This document shows, in pieces, positions 1 to 10,696 of a stretch of 64,000 nt of DNA. The notes beneath the pieces are model-generated. The model made no database searches, was not told where the DNA came from, and saw only the letters and a program-made list of their open reading frames with translations. Made by a program: the position numbers and the translations under genes. The stretch's first letter is position 1, and the number at the start of each line of letters is the position of its first letter. Source of the stretch: Trichopria drosophilae (Eukaryota; Arthropoda; Insecta; Hymenoptera; Diapriidae); assembly GCA_030407085.1 (NCBI GenBank), contig CM059582.1, positions 135,367,001 to 135,431,000 on the forward strand, in the 5' to 3' direction.

Positions 1-286
1 TCATGAAAGAATACTTAGTAGAACACGATTGTAAATTATTGGAAGATGTTCGTGCTCATTCATCGCAATAGAGAAATTTACTGCAACCATACCGAGTGAA
101 TTTCTAAATGCGGGACTTAGGGCATGGATGGCGATCGACTAGTCTCACGCGATCCTATAGTCTCGTCCACTCATGCGAACATGCGGAATAACACGGGATG
201 CACTATATTCCCCTGTTAAATATTCACCTCTTATAAGGAGTTATATTATACAAACCCTTGAACAGTCGCACGAGCTACTGCATTGT
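1..286. other. Unassigned AT-rich sequence
   Basis: I see no convincing coding region, RNA gene or repeat here. From about 287 the sequence becomes one arm of an inverted repeat whose partner is near 1733-1792. Confidence 0.5.
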
Positions 287-767
287 GTAAACTTTTATAT
301 TACAAAGAAAAAAATGCACAGTTTTCGAGCTATCAAGCATTAAACGTTAACACTTTCCGGCAAGTAGCCAGTGGAAAAATGGCAGTCATGGGCAAACGTT
401 AAATTGGATTGACCTGAGAATTTATGTACAAAGGTGTCTGAGGTCGCTGATTACAAATCTGATCTCGGATTTTAAAAGTTCAAAATGTCGGAGTCATGAT
501 GGCCCATCAAAACGCAAAAAATTACCTGATCCTGATTCCACGGGAAAAAACAATGTATATTTTTGTATCTAAGAGAGGTATTTGCTCAACTTATTGGTTT
601 ATACCTATTCATTACGTTAATGATTATAGTTTCGCTTTATTTACATTAAAGTTTCAGAAGCGAATATCTGTTGTAAGTATAAAAAATAAAAAGGTTTTTA
701 GAGTCGCTGATTAAAAATCTACGTTCATATTTGTAATCAGCGACACCAAAAAACCCATAATACTCAG

Positions 768-1067
768 TGTTACGAACACGCGGTTCATAACAGTGCGAGT
801 GGTGGGTGGGAAAAAGGAGAAAAATGTTTAGTTGGACGATTCGTATATGACTGACTTCTCCGGTGCGGTCTCGAGTCGAGAGCACATCGGAGCTCGTCGT
901 CGCATATCTTCCAAACTGTGGGAATATGCTGATGGTGCATTTCCGTCGCCGGGCTTCGCCGTGCGAATATGCACCTCGTGCATATTCCCAAGTTGGCGAA
1001 GTGCAAATATGGCATTTATTTATAGAATACAATAATTGTAGGAGGGTACGATCTACCGATTGTAACA
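768..1067 (-). mobile_element. Solo LTR (Ty3/gypsy-like) with 5-bp target duplication
   Basis: This 300-bp block starts TGTTACGAACACG and ends TGTAACA, the TG...CA ends of an LTR. It is flanked on both sides by CTCAG (763-767 and 1068-1072), a perfect 5-bp duplication of the length left by gypsy integrases. It is the diverged reverse complement of the 3' LTR at 50437-50722, so it lies on the minus strand. No internal region remains, which implies LTR-LTR recombination. It inserted inside the TTAA element. Open frames within it are incidental. Confidence 0.85.
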
Positions 1068-1199
1068 CTCAGTTTCATCTCAATCAGGTCGTTTTTTACA
1101 TTTTGATCGGCCATTGTGAATCCGTCATTTTGCATTTTTCAAATTCGCGTTCAGATTCGTAATCAGGGACCTTAGCAACCTCTGTATATAAATTCTCAG

Positions 1200-1693
1200 G
1201 TAGTCGGCGTGATGGTCGTGCGGGCTACGGCGTCAGTCTTAGTCCGCCCAAACTGAATGTTGCGAAGGTCCCGAGTTCGAATCCCCGTCCGTGCAATTTT
1301 CTCTGCTTATGTCCAGTGTGGAATAACCGTGGAACCTTGCTGGGCGAAGGTACGAATTTGGGACCGCTGCCGACCCCCGTCGGCAGTTATAGGTACCATC
1401 AGCGTCTTATCCGCGGTCGGTACGTCGTGGGTCTTATCTCGGATAAAAATGGGATAAGCCCCGCGTCGTACTCGCTATGGCACAGACCGCCGAATCTGCT
1501 GGTGGTACCGATATTGAGGTAGGGGGGTGGGCTCTGGGTTGGTGTTGTGTGCTGTGTATCTGTCTAGTTCTGTCATGTACCGTTCTGTCTTTGTTCTGTA
1601 CCTCTCCACCCGTGAGCCGACCCGCAAATAGACTAATAATTGTCATTAACGCGGGGGACAATTACCTGTCCTCTGTCCTTGTCCTTGTCCTAA
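1200..1693 (+). mobile_element. tRNA-derived SINE with GTCCT-type tail
   Basis: The head (about 1200-1296) is tRNA-like. An almost consensus RNA polymerase III B box, AGTTCGAATCC, lies near 1273-1283, and a weaker A box (TGGTCGTGCGG) lies about 60 bases upstream. The body has no long frame and ends in a short tandem of TGTCCT/TGTCCTT units (about 1665-1692) instead of poly-A. It interrupts the right arm of the TTAA element: arm sequence stops at 1200 and resumes at about 1695, with roughly 30 bases of arm missing. I cannot define a clear target duplication. A true tRNA gene is unlikely because no complete cloverleaf is evident. Confidence 0.6.
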
Positions 1694-1792
1694 AGACATT
1701 TTTTCCACTAGCTACTTGCCGGAAAGGGTTAATGTATAATGCGTGATATTTCGAAAACTGTCCATTTCTGTGCTTTGCACCCATGACAACTC

Positions 1793-2920
1793 TTATCTCA
1801 TGCCTTGAACTAAATTATATTTCAATTGCATCGATTTTCACCTGGAACTTTTTTTTCCTATAAAATGTGCGTGGTTCTTTGTATTTTTGATTAGTTTCTT
1901 CGAAAGAAAGATAGTTTATTCAATACTGTTTACTATAAAAATTTGAAACATGAAAAAATACTTAGTTTTGTTCAATTTATAGAGCTCCGAATACAAAGTG
2001 TCCCACTTTACCCCACCTACCTCTATATATTTTAACGACTTGCGTTATATTCGTAATTGCTGATAGAGCACAATTCGTTTTTAATATTATATTCATTCTG
2101 TTCGAACAATTATAATGTCAAGGTGTTACTATATGTTCATGAGCTGTAATAGGCTTATCTTACATAGGCAATAATAAATACTGTCAATTGATCAAAATCT
2201 CTCTTTCTCTTTTCCTTCTTTACCTCGCTTGTTTGCTTCGCAATGCAATAACAGTTTATCACAAGTAATTGGAATTTCGACGAACGGAAGATGTTCCCGG
2301 CAGTGGTAAATATTGACAATTCACCCGCTACGATGTGGTGAATATAAAAATACAGTTACGCAAACAAACAAAAAATACTGTCACTGTCTAAAAACCGTTC
2401 GCGTCCGTCGGCGATGGCGATTTCCGCTGGACTGCTTCAACACCTTGGTTCCTCTCCGCTCCCATGGTACCCAACTTCTGCTAATTCGCTATATTATCTC
2501 ACTACTCGCCACAAAAAGAAATCACAATGACCTTGCAATGATTTAAATTTGAAGTTCCTCGGCTCTTCAGACGCCTTCAACTCCCGATTTTCTGCGGCAA
2601 TTCGGTATATTGCCGAACAAGAACAAACCGAGCTACGTCCTCTTTTTAGGGTTATGGTTGTTCGAACATCCGTTCCCGGTTTCCCTTGCAGTTCCGCTTC
2701 CAGCGCCACTTAAAAATGTCGGTTACCCGACGAGTAATGTAAACTGAAGATATCGGGAAATCGTAATCCCATCCTGACGGATTCGGGTCCGGCCAAACTC
2801 GGCTATGCCAACTGACCTTTTGTGAACGTTGGGACTTGAGTACTCCTTCGAAACCCTCGCGCTCTCTATCTCTCTCCCTCTATGCCTCCACTCGCAACCT
2901 CCTGTCTAGATTTAGCCCTC
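1793..2920. other. Unassigned intergenic sequence
   Basis: AT-rich sequence with a GC-richer patch around 2390-2830. The short open frames show no recognisable domain or compositional signature. I see no RNA gene. Confidence 0.4.
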
Positions 2921-2923
2921 TAC

Positions 2924-3063
<140 letters not shown>

Positions 3064-5265
3064 GGCTATGACTATACTCCACTTTCCACTGCCGATACTC
3101 TCCTCGCAACTTCTCTCGCAACTAAAAAAAAACTTCGAACTCTCCATACCGACTCTTCTCAATTCAGAACTGACCTTTTCAAATTTTAGAATGTGAACAG
3201 TTCGTCTATTCACGTTCTCACGTATTTCATATTCTCATCAGTTTAGACCCATCAATCATTCAATTTTCAAATTCGAATCGGCCGACGATGTGGTTTGCCT
3301 CCTTTTCCACTTCTTCTCGCTATTCTATGTTTATCCTTTGCTTTTGGTAATATGCGATTTTTATCTATACGCAGAATTTCTATTACCGATCGCCCATTAC
3401 CAAAATCTTATTGTCATAAGAACAATGCCGCACTTATAATTGTATAGCGTTCCATTTTTGCCTTATCTGCGCCCGATACCACTCTCTCTCGAACCTTGTC
3501 AACAATACTTCTCCAACTCACAACTACCACGACGATAGCCACGGTACGCGTGAGATCTCGATAGTGTGGGGACGGTCGGTTGGTAACATATGTGGTAAGG
3601 TTATATCAACAATATTCATAATGAAATTACTTTAACATTCTGTCTGTAATTCACACACCTCCCTCCTACACTAACTCAACTAACTTACAATATTTTCTAA
3701 GAACCAGCTACAGTACAAAAAGCAGTCTCTAACTAGGCTATGTCACGATCGCCATTTGTAACGTTGTAATTTTCGACAAACACAATGTATTAACGAAAAA
3801 ATGAGGGGATATCGCGATGATTCAATTTCTAAATTATTGCATATTTTATGCGTAATAAACATATTGTTATTTATCGGGCACATACTCATTGACTCGGTCA
3901 TAAATAAAAAATCTAATTACCCTGATAGCAAGGCGTGAGTCTCATGTTGGGCTCATATTTGAGATCTCATTTGTAAGTGCGTACATGAGTTCACATGAGA
4001 CTTCAAGTGAAAGTAGAATGCATTGCGTAAGCGCAAAAAGCCGCCAGTTATATGCATAAATGAGCTTTTAACGATTCCATGTATTGTGATGAAATAAAAC
4101 CCAGAAGTTGAAAAGTCATACAGTAGAATTGATATATTTTATAAATTAATGATGATGATTGCACAAATCGAGTGTGAATTGTGAGATGGGGGCCGGAACA
4201 TGTCAAATGAAATAATGACAAGTGCGTGTATGATGTATATCTACATATACTGCTTTTACGGGCGCCATGGACTCATGGCCTCATTTCACATAAAAGGAAA
4301 ATTCAGGTATGACTGATAGCCGATTAGAGGACACATGGCATTCATATGGACTCATAAATAAGATTGATTCTCCCTATGAGTGCACATGGAGAACGATATG
4401 GGATTCACTTTTCTATTTCGGTATTTATGAGTCAATGCAGTAACATATTTGCAGAAATTAAGTCAGATAAAACCCGCTCCCTTGCTCGAAAATTACAAAA
4501 TCAGTTCCATATAATTCATATGCATAGCGGCGTTGCCACGCAATATCCAATACAAGATAGTTGCTTTTGAAATATATTGGTCCCTAGGTAACACGGTAGT
4601 TCTTCACTGCACTTCGGCATGTCTTACCAAGCTGCACTTCCGGTGTATTTCCTCACTGAATTCTGGTATGTTCATTGAACCTCCCTATTGCACCGACGTA
4701 ATTCTTCTTACTGGTTTACTCACGATTCCATCTCTCCCTTTGTATCTGAACCCATTCTTTACCCATTTCTCTCTCTCTCTCTCTTCTCTCTGTCGCTTGG
4801 AATCGAAATTTTGCACAGTTTTTCCTCAAAGGACACGGATCAAGATAACTGATTGAACTCATTGTTACCGAGTCGACTTCAGGCTAAAAAAATTGCCGCC
4901 TTTCCGCTGTTATATCTGCGCATGTCTTCGACGCCATTGTTCTACGTCACACCTACGTCACAATATGCCGCCGCCCGCTAGCTGTCACCGACTCTGAATC
5001 TTCACGGTTATCACCTTCTGCTAAGGTTTTCTGTCAGCCTTCGTGATCATTAAGTTCTGGAGTCCTTGACATTGCAATTCTTGTGAGCGCGTTACTTCGA
5101 ATACCTGTTATTCGAATTTATATTTATGGGATAATTGCATATGTATTTTGTATACGATCCGCAAAAAGTGAAAGTGTGTGCAAGCCTATTTACACCTTAC
5201 CACTTGTCTCTGTACAACCGAGTAGACGGTACATCGGTAAGCCCTCTACTTACGGCTGCGCGATG
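3064..5265. other. Unassigned sequence, possibly including a LINE 5' leader at its right end
   Basis: No convincing coding region. Sequence from about 4870 to 5265 is GC-richer and, beyond the palindrome at 5266-6123, continues towards the LINE ORF1 start at 6258. It may therefore be the 5' untranslated leader of that LINE. This is inference only. Confidence 0.3.
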
Positions 5266-6123
5266 CACGGAAAAAAATAGTACGTCGCTCCAGCCAGATT
5301 GCCCAGCTAAAACAGCTTCCTACTGCCCAGCAGGTCGCGATGTAAGTCGCGAGTGAAGACGTAAAATGACAATTAAAATTCGAAATCCTTAAAATTTTTT
5401 TTTCTATAAATAGGTATACTTTTCTTATGTCTTTAAGAATATTTCTACATAATTTCTAGACGATGTGGTTATTTATATTATTTTTATATGATTTTTTTAA
5501 AGTCGTTAATAGTGAAAAAATCCCTACTTTTTTCATTTTAAGGCTTCCGTATTGATTACCGTGTTAGATACGACAAAAATGCAGTGAACCTTTTTTGTAG
5601 AGCACAAAATTTCCTACAAAAAAGTCAGTGAGAGCCATAGTCTAATGTTAATAGATACGTCACGAATAAGATAACTATCTCTGTTCTAAAATTTCAATGA
5701 TTTATTCAATAACTTCCGATGTTTTTCATGCCGTTCATATTAACATTAGACTATGGCTCTCAGTGACTTTTTTGTAGGAAATTTTGTGCTCGACAAAAAA
5801 GGTTTAGTGCATTTTGGTCGTATCTAACACGGTAATCAATACGGAAGCCTTAAAATAAAAAAAGTAGTGATTTTTTCACTATTAACGACTTTAAAAAATC
5901 ATATAAAAATAATATAAATAACCACATCGTCTAGAAATTATGTAGAAATATTCTTAAAGACATAAGAAAAGTATACCTATTTATAGAAAAAAAAATTTGA
6001 AGGATTTCGAATTTTAATTGTCATTTTACGTCTTCACTCGCGACTTACATCCACCTGCTGGGCAGTGGGAAGCTGTTTTAGCTGGGCAATCTGGCTGGAG
6101 CGACGTACTATTTTTTTCCGTGT
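5266..6123. repeat. Near-perfect 858-bp palindrome (foldback element)
   Basis: The left arm (5266-5653) and right arm (5738-6123) are reverse complements with only scattered single-base differences over about 387 bases. They surround an 84-base loop. The arms begin CACGGAAAAAAATAG and end CTATTTTTTTCCGTG. No protein of note is encoded. The high identity of the arms implies a young insertion or arm homogenisation. A short TG could be the target duplication, but this is not decisive. The superfamily is unknown. Confidence 0.8.
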
Positions 6124-6257
6124 GTGTGGGACGCGTACGGTACACGAGCCCCTTTTACGCGCGTAACTACACTCACACTCGGAACTCTATGCTCTCTCTC
6201 TTTTATTAATGTACAACCCTATTTATCACTCTCTTACTGTTTCGTGCATTCTTTTCG

Positions 6258-6377
6258 ATGGATCGCTGCAACAAATGTAACGCCGAAATCCTCGGTGACG
6301 ATGTTTTTAAATGTGCCATCTGTGCACTTATGTTCCACGCTGAATGCACGCCCGAAAACTCTTCCTTCGCGGCATGA
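6258..6377 (+). pseudogene. LINE ORF1 N-terminal fragment with PHD-like zinc finger
   Basis: The frame starts with ATG and encodes 39 residues containing CNKCNAEI, then CAIC and FHAEC. This is a Cys/His array like the PHD-type finger at the start of ORF1 in several Jockey/CR1-group LINEs. ORF1 proteins bind element RNA. A stop follows the finger. The coiled-coil and RNA-binding parts of a similar ORF1 appear at 8524-8769 and 10230-10381, on the far side of the foldback element, so these are probably pieces of one copy. The minus-strand LINE at 36-40 kb has a comparable finger. Confidence 0.55.
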
Positions 6378-6475
6378 GGTGCGTTCATATGTTGCATAAA
6401 TCCGCCTGCCAAGAATAAGAAAAGAAAGTTGAATGCAACCGCGCTCCCCTTGTCTCGTCTCCTTCGACCTAATCT

Positions 6476-6478
<3 letters not shown>

Positions 6479-6522
<44 letters not shown>
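6479..6522. repeat. (AT)n microsatellite at foldback insertion site
   Basis: About 44 bases of alternating AT adjoin the left end of the 6523-8413 element. A short TATATATA stretch flanks the right end (8414-8421). This suggests insertion into, or expansion of, a TA-rich target. Confidence 0.9.
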
Positions 6523-6526
<4 letters not shown>

Positions 6527-8413
6527 TGTTCTTTGTCAACCGGAACAGAGCTCTGCCCAAAATTCATGTTGGATGGATTTTGGTGATCTTGGGCTTAAAA
6601 TTTTCGTTTTTGATTACTCTTTCAAAGCTCGTTGGGCAGAATCGGAATTTTCAAAATTTCCGACCAATATGGCGGCTGACAACCAGAAAAAAACGAGAGT
6701 TTGGATATATAAGCTTCACAAAAACAAAAATTTACGTCCAAATAAACTGTTTTTGGGCACAAATGATCAACAATTAACGTACTTAAAAAGTTAGCAACAT
6801 AGGTTTAAGAAATTCAACATGGCGGATCCAAAATGGTGGATGAAACTTCAAAAACCGCCGAAAAATTAAAAAATCGCTACGCCGACTGCCAATTCACAGT
6901 GGATTTTATTGGAAATTGTCACTCGGGGGTTTTTCGGTCCGCTGACTACGAACTTGGTGCCAGTTTGCAAAAATTTAAAATGGCAGATCCAACATGGCGA
7001 ACATTTTTCAAAACAATGAATTAATTCCGTTGGAATCTTGCTAAATGGTAGTTTTTGGGATCGCTGATTACGAATCCGATATCATTCTGTAACAATTCAA
7101 AATGGCGGATCCAATATGGCGGATATTTTTCGAAATAATTCATCAAATTAAGGGGAGACTTGTTACTCGGGGGTTTTTGAGGTCGTTGATTATTAGTATG
7201 ATATCAGTCATTTAAAATACACATTACATAATCTAATATTGAAAATTTTACTTATTACGAACTACTAATTTAATTATCGGTAACAACATTATTTTTGAAT
7301 TCACACGTATTAAAATTATTAAGTATGAAATTCAATATTTTTGATTCAGGTGCATTTAAATTATGTTTGGATTTATTTGGATTTAAAATGGAAAAAGAGC
7401 GAATTCAAAGTTGACCAAATTAATACAAAATTATCAATTTTAATCCAATCTAGATTGCTGGGTAAATTGTTAAAATATTTTCATAAAACAAAAAAAAAAC
7501 AAAAAAAATCAAATAAAAACAAAAAAAAAAGTAAAAAAAAGTAATGCGGGCTTCATTTGCACGAAGACAGTCTGAACCCTGTGAAACGCAGAGAGCTATT
7601 AAGAGCTTGTTTCTCGAATGTTTATGCGATCGCTGCTGACCAATCGGACATTAAATTTGAGTGTGATCAATTATTAAAACTTTTGCTTTCAATATTAGAT
7701 TATGCAATGTGCATTTTAAACGACTGATATCATATTAATATTCAGCGACCTCAAAAACCCCCGAGTAACAAGTCTCACTTTAATTTGATGAATTATTTCC
7801 AAAAATATCCGCCATATTGGATCCGCCATTTTGAATTGTTAAAGAATGATATCGGATTCGTAATCAGCGATCCCAAAAACTACCATTTAGCAAGTTTCCA
7901 ACGGAATTAATTCATTGTTTTGAAAAGACTTCGCCATGTTGCCATTGGATCTGCCGATTTTAATTTTTACAAACTGGCACCAATTTCGTAGTCAGTGGAC
8001 CCAAAAACCCCCGAGTAACAATTTCCAATAAAATCCACTGTGAAATGGCAGTCCGAGTAGCGATTTTTTAATTTTTCGACGGTTTTTGTAGTTTCATCCG
8101 CCATTTTGGATCCGCCATGTTGAATTTCTTCAACCTATCTTGCTAACTTTTTAAGTACGTTAATTGTTGATCATTTGTGCCCAAAAAAAGTTTATTTGGA
8201 CGTAAATTTTTGTTTTTGTGAAGCTTATATATCCAAACTCTCGTTTTTTTCTGGTTGTCAGCCGCCATATTGGTCGAAAAATTTGAAAATTCCGATTCTG
8301 CCCAACGAGCTTTGAAAGAGTAATCAAAAACGAAAATTTTAAGCTCAAGATCACCAAAATCCATCAACATGAATTATGGGCAGATCTCTGTTCCGGTTGA
8401 CAAAGAACGTCCC
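6523..8413. mobile_element. 1.9-kb foldback element with ~730-bp inverted arms
   Basis: The left arm (about 6523-7251) and right arm (about 7675-8413) are reverse complements with moderate divergence. A loop of about 420 bases lies between them. The ends read (G)AGATGTTCTTTG and CAAAGAACGTCCC. Each arm contains three spaced copies of GTCGCTGATTACGAATC-like sequence, each paired with ATGGCGGATCC or GCCATATTGG motifs. Open frames inside the arms match each other on opposite strands, as expected of a palindrome, and show no known domain. The A-rich loop (7490-7543) yields a spurious lysine-rich frame. The element separates parts of a LINE ORF1. The end sequence TATATATGGGACGTTC recurs at 59032-59047. 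Confidence 0.8.
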
Positions 8414-8523
8414 ATATATATAATTCTTCGGTAATAAGCACCACATCTATCGATTAGAATCGTCCGACATTACTGTAATACCTCTTGCGTTACAATTATA
8501 TCTGGACCGATAAGAACAATTTA

Positions 8524-8769
8524 ATGATCAACAAAACCTGCGATATGATGAACTAAATGGCAAGATGGATCGCATATTGAAACTGGAAGAACGCGTTGAC
8601 GGATCGACGCTAATGTTAAACAAATACAAGCCGAAGTCCTGTCACTTAGAGTCGATAGAGCCACGATGGCCTACGATATTTGAAATTGTGAAGTAATTAT
8701 CACTAGCTTGCCTGTAAGAGTTAACGAGGACCTACGCCAAATCACGCTTAAATTAGCTAGCACCCTTAA
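8524..8769 (+). pseudogene. LINE ORF1 fragment: coiled coil and start of RNA-binding domain
   Basis: Translation gives a heptad-like, charged coiled coil (around LNGKMDRILKLEERV). A frameshift and a stop follow, then an RRM-like opening, CEVIITSLPVRVNEDLRQ. The pattern 'xVIISGLPxxxxEDL' is typical of ORF1 in Jockey/CR1-group LINEs and resembles DVVISGVPYTNREDL in the minus-strand LINE near 39.6 kb. The frame continues without loss at 10230 if the TTAA element between is removed. Confidence 0.65.
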
Positions 8770-10229
8770 TCCTTTAACGCATAAAGTGACCATTTTTTTA
8801 AAATACTTTCAGTTATGTTCATCATCAACTTAAAATTGTTCAAAAAATTGTTGAATGGTCATTTCTAATTTTCATGTACTTTCAGAATCCGGTATCAGAA
8901 TTACCGAAGAAATTGTTAAAGAAAAGTTTTAAACTATATTTTGGAATTAATTAATTAATTTTCGAGGAAAAAAATTCGCTTAATCAGAATTTTCGAACGG
9001 AAAGAGGGCTCACTCGTGTGACTAACGCATGTGGGTTTGGTAAAGGGCATGTATACTTTATTGTAAAATAGTAACTATACCAAAATTAAACATGGCGGCC
9101 ATCGATGCAACTTCTTTTCTATCAAAGTTTTCTAAAAAGATTCGTGATTTTTTTTCTCAAAAGTGCTTAGAAATGATAAAAAACACGTGTTCATTTTTGT
9201 GATTTTGTTTAATTTTTTGAAAAATCCACCTGTCATCATATATTCAAACTAATATGTATAAAGCTACTCTTGACGAATGTCAAAATATTAAGTTCTACAA
9301 CCTATTTTTTTATTATTGTAAATTACCTAGAACTTAAAAGATAATATAGCACAGATCTTCCTGGTATTTGTAGGCACGCTTAGTGCAAACGACAATTTTT
9401 AATTCAATAAACACTAACTTTACGAAAAAAAGTTAAGGAAAAAAAGTGCTTAAAATTGATCAAAGTACGCGTGTGAATTTTGTTACAAATTTTTAAACCA
9501 CTTCAGTGGTAATGTATCATATATTTACAAATAAAGTGCCATAACTGGTAATGTATTATATATAATAACTACCACAGTTTTCATGAATGAATTTACATGA
9601 AATCTGGTATATTACAGGTTTTTAAGACGCTGAATACAAATCTGATGACACATTTTCAAACATCAATGGCGGATTTAATGCGGCAGCTACAAGTTATACG
9701 CTTTTTTGCTACCAGTGAAGTGGTTAATTTAAAAAAAAAGTAGTTATATCCAAAAATCTCTCAAAAAATTCTGAAACAATTCACACGTGTTTTTTGATAA
9801 ATTCAAACACTTTTTGTTCTATAAATTTTTTTCGTTAAGCCAATCGTAACCGAAAAAAATCACGAACCTTTTCAGAAAACTTTCGTAAAATCAAAGGTCG
9901 CCATGTTTATGTTTGGTATGGTAACTATTTTCCAATAAAGTATATATGTCGTTGACCAAATCTACATGTGTTAGACACACGTGTAAGTCCTTTTCCCATT
10001 CAAAATTCTGGGTAAATGAATTTTTTCCGCAAAAATTCATGATTTTTTTCAAAAAATTCTTTATAACTTTTTACTAACAAATTGTTCGAAAATTCCGATA
10101 ATGGATTCTGAAAGTACATGTAATTTTACGTTAGAAATTACCACTCAATAATTTTTTGAGTAATTTTAAGTTGATGTTATACATCACTGAAAGTATTGTC
10201 AAAAAACGGTCACTTTGGGCGTTAAAGGG
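8770..10229. mobile_element. TTAA-flanked inverted-repeat element inserted in LINE ORF1
   Basis: TTAA flanks both ends (8766-8769 and 10230-10233). The termini are TCCTTTAACGC and GCGTTAAAGGG. Arms of roughly 490 bases (about 8770-9270 and 9735-10229) pair with moderate divergence. The TTAA duplication indicates a piggyBac-like transposase acting in trans, as no transposase is encoded. Deleting the element and one TTAA restores the ORF1 reading frame, so the boundaries are well supported. The middle carries a second, smaller TTAA element. A 278-base piece of the right half (9725-10002) recurs at 15138-15415. Confidence 0.85.
9498..9723. mobile_element. Small nested TTAA MITE
   Basis: The termini CCACTTCAGTGGTA and TACCAGTGAAGTGG are inverted repeats. 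TTAA follows directly on the right (9724-9727), and a slightly offset TTAA lies at 9493-9496 on the left. At about 226 bases it is a short non-autonomous copy in the centre of the larger TTAA element. It holds one GACGCTGAATACAAATCTGA motif and one ATGGCGGAT motif. Confidence 0.6.
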
Positions 10230-10381
10230 TTAATGTGAAGATCCAGCTTGAAGAAATCCATGCTGCATATTGTCTCACTAATCGAGCATTTACCACCTGC
10301 GATGCTTTCCTGATTTACGAAAGCTCGGGCTTTAGTGAAATCACCCGCAAAAATATGTTTACACGTATCATGGTTCTCCAA
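10230..10381 (+). pseudogene. LINE ORF1 RNA-binding domain, continuation
   Basis: This continues the frame broken at 8769. The translation runs from NVKIQLEEIH through CLTNRAFTTCDAFLIYES and ends near a stop after VLQKIRN. The position and alpha/beta character suit the second half of an ORF1 RRM-like domain. Identity rests on continuity with the upstream fragment more than on its own motifs. Confidence 0.5.
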
Positions 10382-10696
10382 AAGATTCGTAATTGACCTT
10401 CTGCGTATGGTTCTCTGAGTGTGCGTAGTAATACTAACTTAGCGGTAAAGACTCCCGATTGTAACCAGGCAACTGTAACCAGGTCTGATAATAATTATAT
10501 TATTCCGGTAAATTTAAATTTCGTTAATCTTAAAGTACAGGTCAACAAAATTTGACTTTGCGAAATCATCAGAAATGCGGTTATACTTTTCTAACGTATT
10601 TTTGTGTGCTGAATCCAAATCCGTTGACAGAATTTATCCATCACCCTCCATTTCCGAGATATCCGCCATTTTGTATTTTTTCCAAATCTGTTTCTT
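10382..10696. other. Unassigned sequence between LINE ORF1 and gypsy remnants
   Basis: I see no clear domain. The stretch 10600-10690 holds an ATCCGCCATTTTG motif like those in the foldback elements. The expected far LTR of the neighbouring minus-strand gypsy element was not found here. Confidence 0.4.

Larger units (their letters stand above)
351..1728. mobile_element. TTAA-flanked inverted-repeat (piggyBac-like, non-autonomous) element
   Basis: TTAA at 347-350 and at 1729-1732 flank CACTTTCCGGCAAG on the left and its near reverse complement CTTGCCGGAAAGGG on the right. TTAA duplications are typical of piggyBac-type DNA transposons. The left arm (about 351-560) pairs with two blocks on the right, about 1073-1200 and 1695-1728, which are separated by a SINE. 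No transposase is encoded, so it is a non-autonomous copy. A solo LTR sits in its centre. Inverted similarity also continues outside the TTAA (about 287-346 against 1733-1792), so the element apparently landed in, or belongs to, a larger palindrome. Both arms carry the GTCGCTGATTACGAATC motif shared with other foldback elements in this window. Confidence 0.75.

Noticed and set aside
646..1162. Overlapping frames of 67-140 codons on both strands
   Set aside because: They cross the solo LTR and its flanks, with no domain and no continuity outside.
1200..1296. Functional tRNA gene
   Set aside because: A good B box is present, but no full cloverleaf is evident and a SINE body and tail follow.
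7341..7544. Lysine-rich 67-codon frame
   Set aside because: It lies in the A-rich loop of the foldback element and is compositional.
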